Shown piece after piece: positions 53,617 through 61,986 of a DNA stretch of 64,000 nucleotides. Both the position numbers and the translations under genes were made by a program. The DNA is from Thermomicrobiales bacterium (lineage in GTDB: Bacteria > Chloroflexota > Chloroflexia > Thermomicrobiales > UBA6265). Under the pieces are notes generated by a model. That model made no database searches and had not been told where the DNA came from. It saw only the letters and a list, made by a program, of their open reading frames with translations. The stretch is taken from positions 149,730 to 213,729 of the forward strand of contig JAUJOZ010000005.1 of assembly GCA_030447415.1 (NCBI GenBank), written 5' to 3'. Each line of letters begins with the position of its first letter. Position 1 is the first letter of the stretch.

Positions 53617-55954
53617 TTAGACCAGACCGTGCCGGACGGCGTAGGTGGCGGCTGCCGTGCGCGAGGTGACGTCGAGTCTGGTAAGGATGTTCCGTACGTA
53701 GGAGGTCACCGTCCGGTACCTGAGGCCAAGCGCCTCAGCGATCTCGCGGTCGCTGCAGCCCTCGACCAGCAGCCGCAGCACGTCGCGCTCGCGGGGGGTC
53801 AGCCCATGCGCGTCCGCCGGGTCGGGCCGCGCGGTTTCCGCCGCCCCCGACGCCGCGGCGGCGTCCAGCACCGCGCGGGCGTCGGCCTCGACCGCCTCCG
53901 GCCCTTGCCCCCGACCCGCCGCGAGCGCCCGCTCGTAGGCCGCCGCCCCGAGCGCTTGCCGCAGCCGCTCGGCCGCCCGCGCGCACGCCAGCCCTACCGG
54001 CGGGTCGAAGTGCTGGGCGGCCTCCGCAGTCTCGGCCGCGCCCAGCAGCCGGGCCGCCGCCTCGACTTGGCCGCACGCGTCTCCCAGGACAGCCAGGGTT
54101 GCCAGAAGCTCCCCCCGGTGGTGCCGGTGCAGGACGCTCCGGCCCACCGCCAGGCGCTCGCCCAGGGCCGCCGCCGCCCCGCGCAGGTCGCCCTGCTCGG
54201 CGGCTAGGAGGCCCAGCAGCTCCAGGCACCAGGCGACAAAAACCAGCTCACCGCGCGCCCGCGCCTCCGCCAGGGTCTCCTCCCACAGCCGCCGCGCCCG
54301 GCCCGCCTCGCCCCGGCCGTGGGCCACCACCCCGAGGTGGTAGGTCGTCGCGAGCTCGTAGACGCCCTTGCCGGCCTGCCGGAACCGGGGCAGGGCCGCA
54401 GCGAAGCGCACCTCGGCCGCGTCGTACTCGCCCCGGTACTGCAGCGCGACGCCCTGACCCAGCTCGCCCACCGCCTCCTCCTCGCCGAGGCCGAGCTCCC
54501 GGGCCAGCGCCGCCGCCGCCTCGTGATCCCGGAACGCCGCCTCGGCGTCGCCGAGGCCGAGGGCCAGGAGGCCGGCGTTGAGGAGGGCGCGGGCACGGGC
54601 GGGGGTCGGCGCCGCGGGCGCCAGCGCCAGCGCCCGCTCTAGCCAGCCCCGCCCCTCGCGGGCGTGCCCGGCGACGTACCAGAAGCGGCCGAGGGTCGCC
54701 CCGATCCGCAGCAGGGCCTCGCCGTCGCCGGCCTGCGCGAACCAGGCCAGCGCCGCCCGCAGGTTCGGGTGCTCGGCCTCCAGGCGCGCGACGACGCCCG
54801 GGTCGTAGGTCGTCCAGAGGATCGCCCCGGCCGCCTCCGCCAGGGTCAGGCACCAGGCGGCGTGCCGGTCCCGCACGGTCGCCTCCTCGCCGCTCGCATT
54901 TAGCCGCTCCAGCCCGAACTCGCGCGCTGTCTCCAGCATCCGGTAGCGCGGCTCCCCGTCCGGGTCGTCCTCCTCCCGCAGCAGGCTCTGGTCGACCAGC
55001 GAGCAGATGCCGTCAAGCACGTCGAGGCCGGGGGCGTCCGGGCCGCCTGCCACCGCCTCCGCCGCCTCCAGGTCGAAGCCGCCGACGAACACCGCCAGCC
55101 GCCGGAAGAGGATCTGCTCCCCCGGGGTCAACAGGTCGTGGCTCCACGCGATGGCGTCCCGCATCGTCCGCTGACGCGCCGGCGCGTCCCGCCCGCCCCC
55201 GGTCAACAGCGGCAGCCGACGCTCCATCCGAGAAAGGAGCGTCGCCGGCGGCAGAACCTTGACGCGCGCCGCGGCCAGCTCGATCGCCAGGGGCAGCCCG
55301 TCCAGCCGAGCGCAGATGGCGGCCACGGCCGGGGCGTTCTCGGCGGTGAGGGCGAAGTCTTCCCGCACCGTCCGCGCCCGCTCGACGAAGAGCCGGGCGG
55401 CCTCGGACTCGGCGACCTCGTCGAGGGGCGCGGGCGCGACGTGCTCCACCAGCCCGAGCGGCGGCACCGCGTATTCCCGCTCGCCCGAGACCCGCAGCCG
55501 GACCCGGCTGGTGGCCAGCATCCTCAGCTCCGGGCACGCGGCCAGCAGGTCGGCCACCAGCGGGGCGGCCTCGACCACCTGCTCGAAGTTGTCCAGCACC
55601 AGCAGCGCCTGCTTGTGGCGGAGGAACGCCGTCAGCCGGGTGACGAGCGGCTCCTCGCCGGCCTCCCGCACACCGAGGACTTGGGCGATGGCGGGGAGCA
55701 CCAGGGTGGAGTCTGTGATAGGAGCAAGCGAGATAAACGCGATGCCATCGGCGAACTGTTCAATCAGGTCGTGCGGCACCTGAAGCGCCAGGCGGGTCTT
55801 GCCCACCCCGCCGGGACCGGTGAGGGTCACGAGCCGCACGCCGTCACGGCACAGCAGCGCGGCGACCGCCGCGACCTGGCGCTTCCGCCCGACGAGGGGG
55901 GGTGAGCGGGGTCGGGAGGTTCATGGTCGTGTCGGGTAGGGGCGTGCCGGGCAT
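53617..55954 (-). CDS. Giant LuxR-type regulator C: NB-ARC-like ATPase + TPR + LuxR HTH; one homopolymer frameshift
   Basis: From ATG 55954 (MPGTPLPDTTMNLPTPLTP) the frame breaks at a G7 run (55896-55902; one base fewer restores PLTPLVGRKRQVAAVAALL), then continues uninterrupted: Walker [13 protein letters not shown], Walker [47 protein letters not shown], an Ala/Arg-rich TPR region, and the Lux[39 protein letters not shown]. The repaired length is ~778 residues, as in A and B. The TPR part is more GC-rich than A's. Divergent from HTH protein C; cupin and SnoaL genes follow on the same strand. Either the regulator is switched off by a real frameshift or the run length is miscalled. Confidence 0.85.
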
Positions 55955-56002
55955 GGCGCGGCTCGGTGGGTCGGCGGCGAACGGCACGGGGTGTTTCCCC
56001 GC

Positions 56003-56031
56003 ATCTTGCCGAACCGCCCGGATGCGGTCAA
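56003..56031 (-). promoter_or_regulatory. Regulator-type promoter C (TTGACC-17-CAAGAT)
   Basis: On the minus strand, TTGACC (56031-56026), a 17-bp spacer ending CGG and CAAGAT (56008-56003), 49 bp before the regulator C ATG. Confidence 0.65.
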
Positions 56032-56061
56032 CTCCTGCCACGCACAAATCGTCAAACAAGA

Positions 56062-56095
56062 AGAACGGCCGTGGCATTGCCGCCACGGCCGTTCT
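56062..56095. promoter_or_regulatory. Perfect 14-bp inverted repeat / operator C
   Basis: AGAACGGCCGTGGC (56062-56075) and its exact complement (56082-56095) are separated by 6 bp, 30 bp beyond the -35. Read leftward, TTCTTGTTT follows the hairpin, so a terminator-like role is also possible. Confidence 0.65.
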
Positions 56096-56358
56096 GCTCC
56101 AGCGCAAGCGACGGGGATCGGTTGCGCGAGATAGACGCGGTGTCGCCGCCCCTCGTCCCCTTCCTCCACCCCGAGCGTCTGCTGCGGGCGCGCGGGCGCC
56201 GGGGTGCAGGCCGCTACGCGGCGGGGACCAAGGCGCGGGCCATCCCGGAGGAGCGGTGGCTCGAGGTGGCCGCCCGGGCGGGGCGGGAGGGGCTGCGCGC
56301 CGTGGCCCGCGACCTCGGCGTCTCCCACGAGACGGTCCGCTCGATCGTCCGGCAATGA
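56077..56358 (+). CDS. Small HTH protein C, divergent from regulator C
   Basis: An open frame from TTG 56077 (inside the inverted repeat) gives 93 residues ending IPEERWLEVAARAGREGLR then AVARDLGVSHETVRSIVRQ. This is the clearest HTH of the set and stops immediately after it. The neighbouring frame at the 5' end reads ATAVLLQRKRRGSVARD, which matches copy B's coding frame, so a one-base indel between N-terminus and HTH is likely, and the true N-terminus may be the basic AVLLQRKRRG peptide. DNA binding is inferred. It is divergent from regulator C with promoter and operator between. Confidence 0.55.
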   Translation: MPPRPFCSSASDGDRLREIDAVSPPLVPFLHPERLLRARGRRGAGRYAAGTKARAIPEERWLEVAARAGREGLRAVARDLGVSHETVRSIVRQ

Positions 56359-56849
56359 GCCCCGTCGTCAGGACGGCGCACGGGTGAAAACCAACCCTCG
56401 AACGGACCCCGCACCCCGTTCGAGAGGCGGCGATTTGTGCACCCTCCGGCATGCTCAGCTGCGGCCGCCCGCGGCCTCAACGCCCCGCGACTGCTGCCGT
56501 CCCTACAGCGTCCGGATGCAGCGGACAGCCGTCGTCCGCCCGGCCGCTGGCTCCGTGGACACACGAGAGAGTTGCGTCACGGAGTTCAAGTCCGTGGAAT
56601 TCCTCCTCGGGCCGAAGCCGCATTCCGCAGACCCAGCTTCCCGCCTTCGAAGGCGTCAAGGCCACACACCCGATGCCCCAGGGAGCAACCCACGGCGGAA
56701 ACATCCGACCTCCCAAGGCACGGGCTGCCTATCCTGCCGCTCGCCGGGAGGAGCAATGCTACCCACGCCACCGGGGGTGATTCGATTCCAGGGCGCCCTT
56801 GCGTCAGCGGGAGCCACGGGGGATATGGCGGCCCCGTGCGACATCGCGC
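56359..56849. other. 491-bp region without a recognisable gene
   Basis: Frames to ~56890 on the plus strand are Arg/Pro-rich and show no family. The region ends with the promoter of the alpha/beta hydrolase. Confidence 0.35.
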
Positions 56850-56878
56850 TTGACAGCCGACTGCTCCGGGCCTACCGT
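56850..56878 (+). promoter_or_regulatory. Sigma-70-type promoter of the alpha/beta hydrolase
   Basis: Perfect TTGACA (56850-56855), a 17-bp spacer and TACCGT (56873-56878), 69 bp before the ATG. Confidence 0.5.
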
Positions 56879-56947
56879 GCAGCCCGTTAGCAGGGTTCGC
56901 GATCAGCCGCCACGCTGGGGACCATGCCCGGGTGGCCCTAGGCGAGC

Positions 56948-57835
56948 ATGTCCACCCCGAGCCTCCCGGCCCGGCCCGGCGAGATCGTCTACCGGGGTGC
57001 GGGTGGTCAAGAGCGGCGGGCGATCCTCGATGTCCCCACGGCCGGGGACGGCCCCTTGCCGCTTGTCCTTACTCCCCACCCGGCCAACTGGACGGCGGCA
57101 GAAAACTTCCACGGCGGGGCGGCACACACCCTCATGGATCATCGGGGGTGGCGCGGCATCGCGGAACGCCATGGTGTGATCGTGGTTGCCCCCGACCTTG
57201 AGGGCCGGGAGACGGCGCTCACCTCACTGGGTTACGACGGGACTCTGCGCGACATGGTCGCTGCGGTCGAAGCCGTCCGCGCCATGGGCGTCCGGGTCGA
57301 TCCCGAGCGCCTCTATGTCACCGGCGTGAGCATGGGCGGCCAGGAGGCCTTGCTCCTCCTTGCCCGCTTTCCCGGCATGTTCGCCGCCGGGATGGCCTTC
57401 AACGCGGTCGTCGATCTCGCCGGCTGGTACGCGGACTTGGTTGCAAGCCCGCACTATGCCGACCTCGTCGGCGAGGATCCGACTCTCGACGAGCTCGTCC
57501 GGCGGGAAATCGGTGGGACGCCCGAGGAGGTGCCGGAGGCCTATGCTGCCCGCAGCCCGTTGACCTACGCCACGGACCTGACGCGCACACCGCTGCTCCT
57601 CTACTGGTCACACCTGGACGACATCGTGCCCAACCAGACGACCCGGCAGACGAAGTGGCTCTATGACGCGATCAAGGCCCGCGACGCCCTCGCGCCGGTC
57701 GCCGAGTTCAACCACACCTGGAGCCATGGGTACGTGGCATTCGACTTCCGGGAGCGGTGGATGCTCCACGAGTACAACGATTACGACCTCGCGACCCGCT
57801 GGCTGCTCAGCCATCGACGGGCGGGCGTCGCCTGA
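56948..57835 (+). CDS. Alpha/beta hydrolase (prolyl-oligopeptidase/esterase-like)
   Basis: A 295-residue hydrolase. The nucleophile elbow is VTGVSMGGQEALLLLARFP (Ser in GVSMGG, near residue 128); the acid is probably Asp in YWSHLDDIVPN (near 220) and the base His in TWSHGYVAFDF (near 260). The oxyanion strand is LPLVLTPHPANWTAAENF. There is no signal peptide, so it is cytoplasmic. Esterase, carboxymethylenebutenolidase-like and peptidase activities are all possible. The ATG has only a weak ribosome site. It stands alone between the HTH C region and the IS relic. Confidence 0.87.
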   Translation: MSTPSLPARPGEIVYRGAGGQERRAILDVPTAGDGPLPLVLTPHPANWTAAENFHGGAAHTLMDHRGWRGIAERHGVIVVAPDLEGRETALTSLGYDGTLRDMVAAVEAVRAMGVRVDPERLYVTGVSMGGQEALLLLARFPGMFAAGMAFNAVVDLAGWYADLVASPHYADLVGEDPTLDELVRREIGGTPEEVPEAYAARSPLTYATDLTRTPLLLYWSHLDDIVPNQTTRQTKWLYDAIKARDALAPVAEFNHTWSHGYVAFDFRERWMLHEYNDYDLATRWLLSHRRAGVA

Positions 57836-57929
57836 TGCGCTGCTGCTGGGGTCGCCAACCGGCCGGCTCCAGCATGACCCGTGGGATCGCCCACTGGTGC
57901 CGTCGGGGCACTGATGGCGACCGGGAGAC

Positions 57930-58108
57930 CGATTGCCACGCCGTCGGGGCTAGCACTAGCCTCCTCGCGACCACGGCGATGGCGAGTCGCGTCTTCCCGA
58001 CTCTGACGGGCTAGCGTCAGCAGCGGCACGTCCTCCCCACCCAGCAGGTCAACGATCGCCGCGACCACTCCGTCCCGCCGCATGAGCGGGGTGAGCGGGC
58101 TCGGGGGG
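57930..58108 (-). pseudogene. Relic F of a giant LuxR-type regulator (N-terminus)
   Basis: Leftward translation gives PPSPLTPLMRRDGVVAAIVDLLGGEDVPLLTLA and, after a frame change, PVRVGKTRLAIAVVARRL. The intact regulators read [37 protein letters not shown]. Only the first ~60 codons remain. On its promoter side lies an IS5-type transposase fragment, so an insertion may have removed the promoter/operator. Confidence 0.6.
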
Positions 58109-58110
58109 CC

Positions 58111-58302
58111 AAATCCGGCTCGAAGTACCACCTCACCGTCGACTGCACCGGCATCTGGCTGGCCGTCCGCCTCTCGGCGGTCTACGCCCACGCATTCACC
58201 CACTTGGAGCCGCTGATCAACGCAGTCCCCCCAAACGTTGGGCCACGGGGAGCGCCCTGGCTGGCCACAGAAGCCCGCTGCCGGTCCACACAACGCCCCC
58301 TA
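58111..58302 (+). mobile_element. IS5-family transposase fragment
   Basis: The frame reads KSGSKYHLTVDCTGIWLAVRL, then SAVYAHAFTHLEPLINAVPP and GPRGAPW. Intact IS5-group DDE transposases read GSKYHLxVDxxGxPLAVRLxxAnxHDsxxLxPLxDAIPPxxGPRGRP in this catalytic-domain region, so the identification is firm although only ~64 codons remain and the DDE aspartate near VHD is lost (YAHAF). No terminal repeats or target duplication were found. It is dead and abuts the regulator relic and the M20 stop. Confidence 0.7.
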
Positions 58303-58310
58303 AGGGTGCG

Positions 58311-59621
58311 TCATGCCTCGACCCCGCACCACTCCATCGTTACTGCGGCGAAAACCTTCGTGGCCTTGATGAGGTCGTCGACCGCGATGTGCTCGTTCGC
58401 CCCATGGACACCCCCACTGATGTCGCCGCAGCCAAAGACGAGACAGGGCTGGCCTGCGGTAAACCAGTAATTGGCGTCGCACACGAACGGCGCGATGCCT
58501 ACGTTCGGCGTCTCCCCCGTGACGGCCCGCATGGCTTCGGTGATCGCCTGGACGCCCAAGTGGTCGACGGGCATGTTGATCGGCTCTTTGTGCGGATGCC
58601 CGAACGGAATGTCCAGGATGGGCGGGTGCTCACGCAGCCAGTAGTCGCCAGCCGTGACCCGATCGATGGCCTCCCTGACCTCGGCGATCACGCTGGCGGC
58701 CGTCAAGTCGGGATAGAAGAGGAGCGACCCGGTCGCCACACAGACATCCGGCACGTTCGAATCGGGCACCTGCGCCGCGGGCGATCCAGCGTGGATGGAA
58801 TTGATGCTGATGAACATGCCGCCGGACGCGACGTACGGATTCGTCCGCCACAGACCCCACTGCCGCTCCAGCTCGAGGATGGCCAGCTGATACTTGAGCA
58901 TGAGGTCGATCGCGCTGATGCCTGGTCGCTCGACGCCATGGGGAAGGGGTTGGGCGACCAAGTGGCGGTTACAGATGTGGGTCGATTTGCCGAAGACGGT
59001 CAGCCGAAAATAGATTTCGCCCTTGGCCGCATGGTAAATCGCGAAGTTCGAGATCTCGGGGAAGATGGCCAGGTCGGCTCGGTATCCCCGTTCAAGGATG
59101 GCATTGCACCCATACATGTAGCGACCGGATTCTTCGCCGCAGGCGTGAGCCAGCGAGAGATCGCCTTTCAGCTTCACGCCCGCGTCGTGGAGGATGACCG
59201 CGGCCATCACCTGGGCGGCGCTCGGGCCTTTCATGTCGGCGGCACCCCGCCCCCAGAGTCTGCCGTCCCGGACCTCGCCGGAGAACGGACCGTCCCCCTC
59301 CCATTCTGCCGCTTGATCAACCGTCACCGGCACGACATCGGTGTGCGCCGACCAAATGAGCGAGCGCCCGCCGCCCGTGCCCCGCCGGACCGCCACCACG
59401 TTCGGGCGGCTCGGTGCACCTTGCCAGTAGGCAATCGCATCGAAGGCGCCAGTCGCCCGGAGCCGATCCCGCAGCCACTCCTGGGCCGGTCGCTCGGCGT
59501 CCGGGTTCGGTTCGAGTTCCGGGTTCACGGAGGGCTGCTGAACGAACTCGCTCGCGAAGGCGACGATCTCGTCGGCTCGCTCGTCGACCATCGCCAGCAC
59601 CCGTTCCAGGCTCGGGTTCAT
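58311..59621 (-). CDS. M20 family metallopeptidase/deacylase (ArgE/DapE/ACY1 type)
   Basis: A 436-residue zinc amidohydrolase from ATG 59621 (MNPSLERVLAMVDERADEIV). Metal-site motifs in order: IWSAHTDVVPV (His and, two on, Asp), GRGAADMKGP (bridging Asp), CGEESGRYMYG (catalytic Glu plus metal Glu), FPEISNFAIYHA (Glu/Asp position) and GANEHIAVDD (last His). A dimerisation (lid) domain lies between about residues 195 and 310. Such enzymes remove acyl groups from N-acyl amino acids or split dipeptides. As the last gene of a carbohydrate-type ABC operon on the same strand it may process an imported N-acylated compound; the substrate is not known. Confidence 0.92.
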   Translation of the reverse strand: MNPSLERVLAMVDERADEIVAFASEFVQQPSVNPELEPNPDAERPAQEWLRDRLRATGAFDAIAYWQGAPSRPNVVAVRRGTGGGRSLIWSAHTDVVPVTVDQAAEWEGDGPFSGEVRDGRLWGRGAADMKGPSAAQVMAAVILHDAGVKLKGDLSLAHACGEESGRYMYGCNAILERGYRADLAIFPEISNFAIYHAAKGEIYFRLTVFGKSTHICNRHLVAQPLPHGVERPGISAIDLMLKYQLAILELERQWGLWRTNPYVASGGMFISINSIHAGSPAAQVPDSNVPDVCVATGSLLFYPDLTAASVIAEVREAIDRVTAGDYWLREHPPILDIPFGHPHKEPINMPVDHLGVQAITEAMRAVTGETPNVGIAPFVCDANYWFTAGQPCLVFGCGDISGGVHGANEHIAVDDLIKATKVFAAVTMEWCGVEA

Positions 59622-59727
59622 CCCAGACCTCACCGATATCTCCCCCGTCCAAGCTAACGCCCGGCTCGTCTCCAATCCGAGGGGTTCGGATGGTCCGAGT
59701 GGCGGCCGGTGTCAGACGCCAAGCCGT

Positions 59728-60633
59728 CTACTTCACAGCACCGGCGGTCAGCCCCTTGACGATGTAACGCTCGAGGAAGACGCCGATGATGATCAACGGC
59801 GCAATCGCGGCCGTCGCGATCGCCGCCATCGACCACCACTTCACGCCCTGTGAGCTGACCTGTGCCGCCACCATATACGGCACCGTCGTGGCATCGGTAC
59901 GCGAGAGGATGGCAGCAAAGAAGTACTCGTTCCAGCAGAAGACGACGACCAGGATGAATGCCGCGACAAGCCCGGGTCCCGCGACCGGGATGACGATGCG
60001 GAGGAAGGCGCCGAAGAGCGTCGCACCGTCGACCAGGGCCGCCTGCTCCAGTTCGATGGGGATGCTGTTGAACTGATCGCGCATAATCCAGATCACAATC
60101 GGCAGGTTCGCGACCGTGTAGAGGATGATTAGGCCGAGTCGAGTGTCAAGCAAGTCGAGATCCCGATAGAGGATTAGCATCGGCATGATGATCGCGACAG
60201 GCGGGAGAATGAGCTGGGACAGGAACCAGAAGGAGATGTCCCGGTTTCGCCAGGGACCGAACCGGTAGGTGAACCGCGCCAGGCCATACCCCGCCAACGA
60301 GCCAAGGACGAGCGCGGCGGCCCCCGACGTCAGCGCAATGATTGCGCTGTTTTTGAAGTTATGAATAAAGACATCGCCCTGGCTTCCCTGGGTGACCGAT
60401 CGCCAGCCGAGGTCGACCGGGTTGAAGTCCCACCAAGGGATATAGGTCGGTCCCTTGATCACGGCCACTTGGCTCTTGACCGAGGTGGTAATCGTCCAAA
60501 CAATAGGAAAGAGGCAGATGAACGACCAGACGAGGAGAATGGCGTAGGTGACAACACGGGCCGTCGTGGTCCTCGCCGTCGTCGGCCCGATCGTCGTCCC
60601 TCTCCGCCCGTGCCTTGCCGCAATGACCGCCAC
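59728..60633 (-). CDS. Carbohydrate ABC transporter permease, MalG/CUT1 type
   Basis: A 301-residue inner-membrane permease with six helices; the N-terminus has a basic cytoplasmic stretch then VVTYAILLVWSFICLFPIVWTITTSVK. The CUT1 EAA loop is ELEQAALVDGATLFGAFLRIVIP. It ends in IGVFLERYIVKGLTAGAVK, the standard MalG-type C-terminus. It is co-directional with the partner permease (56 bp apart) and the M20 gene (106 bp downstream). The matching ATPase is not in the window; CUT1 systems often share one. Confidence 0.93.
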   Translation of the reverse strand: MAVIAARHGRRGTTIGPTTARTTTARVVTYAILLVWSFICLFPIVWTITTSVKSQVAVIKGPTYIPWWDFNPVDLGWRSVTQGSQGDVFIHNFKNSAIIALTSGAAALVLGSLAGYGLARFTYRFGPWRNRDISFWFLSQLILPPVAIIMPMLILYRDLDLLDTRLGLIILYTVANLPIVIWIMRDQFNSIPIELEQAALVDGATLFGAFLRIVIPVAGPGLVAAFILVVVFCWNEYFFAAILSRTDATTVPYMVAAQVSSQGVKWWSMAAIATAAIAPLIIIGVFLERYIVKGLTAGAVK

Positions 60634-60689
60634 GGTTTCGCTCCGGTGTTCTGCGCGCCGTTCCAGTCCGCCCCGTCGTTGTCCGCCGG

Positions 60690-61835
60690 CTAATAGACGA
60701 CGTCCCGCACTTTACGGCCGACCATCAACAGGATCAGGGTCATAAATACGATGATGATCACCAGGAAGACCTGGGCCATCGCCGTGCCGTACCCCACGTT
60801 GAGGGCCTGATAGCCCTCCCGATAGATGTAGGCCGTCAGCGTCTCCGAGGCGTCACCGGGACCACCGCCCGTGACGACGAGGATGAGGTCAATGAGCTTG
60901 AACTCGAAGACTATCCGCAACACCACCGCGGTGAGGCTCACCGGGAGGAGCAGAGGAAACGTCATATCACGGAACGTCTGCCACGCGCCGGCGCCGTCGA
61001 TCCGCGCCGCCTCGAACACCTCGTGTGGCATCGCCTGCAGGCCGGCCAGCAGCATGACGAGCATGAACGGAATCGAGTACCAGGCGTTGATGATGATCAG
61101 CGAGAACACTGCCCGAGGCCCGGTTTCGAAGAACGTCCACTCAATCCCGAAACGCTCGAGCAGGTGCGGCAGCGGCCCCCAGCGGGCGTCGAAGATCGAC
61201 CGCCCGATCATCCAGCCCGCCGCGACGGGACTCATCATGAAAGGAAGCAGGAAAATGACCCGAAAGACTTTGCGCCCGCGGATGTCCTGGTTGAGGAGGA
61301 TCGCCAGGCCGAGGGCGATCACGTATTGGAGCGGGACGCCGACCAGGACGAAGACGAAGTTGTTCTTGAGCGCGTTCCAGAACCGGCCGTCCCCCCACAT
61401 GTACCGGAAGTTATCCAGCCCGGCGAACGAGCGTCCGGACGGATCATTAAGCCGCCATTCGGTGAAGCTGACGTACGAGCCGAAGATGGTCGGAAAGATC
61501 ACGACGAGCAACGTGATCTGCACCGCCGGCAAGAGAAAGATCAAGCGCTGCCCGCGTTGCCCCAGGGCCAGAACAATGGCGACATCAACGGCGATGATCC
61601 AGACGACTGCCGCGATGGCGAAGGGACGCCATCCCCATTCTTCAAGCGCGCGCAGCACGCTCGCTAACGCGAAGCCGAGCGATGCGACGCCAACGAGGAG
61701 ACCGGCTGCCGTCCGGCGCCAAGTTCCGGCCGTCGGCGCCGTCGGCTCGATCCGAGATGAACCCGCGTACGATGGTTCCGCGGTCTGGTAGCTCACCGAT
61801 CCGCCCCGTTTCGGCTGACGCGCGAGCAAGCCCAC
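60690..61835 (-). CDS. Carbohydrate ABC transporter permease, MalF/UgpA type
   Basis: A 381-residue permease, longer than most CUT1 partners because of two extra N-terminal helices (TAAGLLVGVASLGFALASVL; FAIAAVVWIIAVDVAIVLAL). The main block begins LIFLLPAVQITLLVVIFPTIFGSYVSFTEW; the EAA loop is EVFEAARIDGAGAWQTFRDMTFP. It is the second gene of the sugar-type ABC operon, 151 bp after the SBP stop with a stem-loop between. Confidence 0.92.
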   Translation of the reverse strand: MGLLARQPKRGGSVSYQTAEPSYAGSSRIEPTAPTAGTWRRTAAGLLVGVASLGFALASVLRALEEWGWRPFAIAAVVWIIAVDVAIVLALGQRGQRLIFLLPAVQITLLVVIFPTIFGSYVSFTEWRLNDPSGRSFAGLDNFRYMWGDGRFWNALKNNFVFVLVGVPLQYVIALGLAILLNQDIRGRKVFRVIFLLPFMMSPVAAGWMIGRSIFDARWGPLPHLLERFGIEWTFFETGPRAVFSLIIINAWYSIPFMLVMLLAGLQAMPHEVFEAARIDGAGAWQTFRDMTFPLLLPVSLTAVVLRIVFEFKLIDLILVVTGGGPGDASETLTAYIYREGYQALNVGYGTAMAQVFLVIIIVFMTLILLMVGRKVRDVVY

Positions 61836-61900
61836 GACCTAATCCATACGCTCGTGCCACACGCCGCCGACGTGCGGAGGCGGGGTTATCGGGGAGCGGT

Positions 61901-61928
61901 CCCGGGCGCCGTATTGAAGGCGCCCGGG
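61901..61928. repeat. Stem-loop between SBP and permease genes
   Basis: Perfect 10-bp arms CCCGGGCGCC (61901-61910) and GGCGCCCGGG (61919-61928) with an 8-base loop. It is placed to trim read-through from the abundant SBP transcript into the permeases. Confidence 0.65.
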
Positions 61929-61986
61929 GCAACTCAGGAGGTGATCATTGTGAGCGCGCCCGCCCGCGCGCGTGCCGACTCCACGG

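Noticed and set aside
53629..55905. Several Arg/Ala/Pro-rich frames opposite regulator C
   Set aside because: Extremely GC-rich complement of the TPR region; no start signals or domains.
56077..56130. A conserved PRPF-xxxx-SDG(D/E)R N-terminal peptide in the HTH family
   Set aside because: It appears in copies C and D and a shifted frame of B, but the adjacent frame (AVLxQRKRRGxVxR) is the one joined to the HTH in copy B. The DNA repeat explains both, so the peptide is not claimed.
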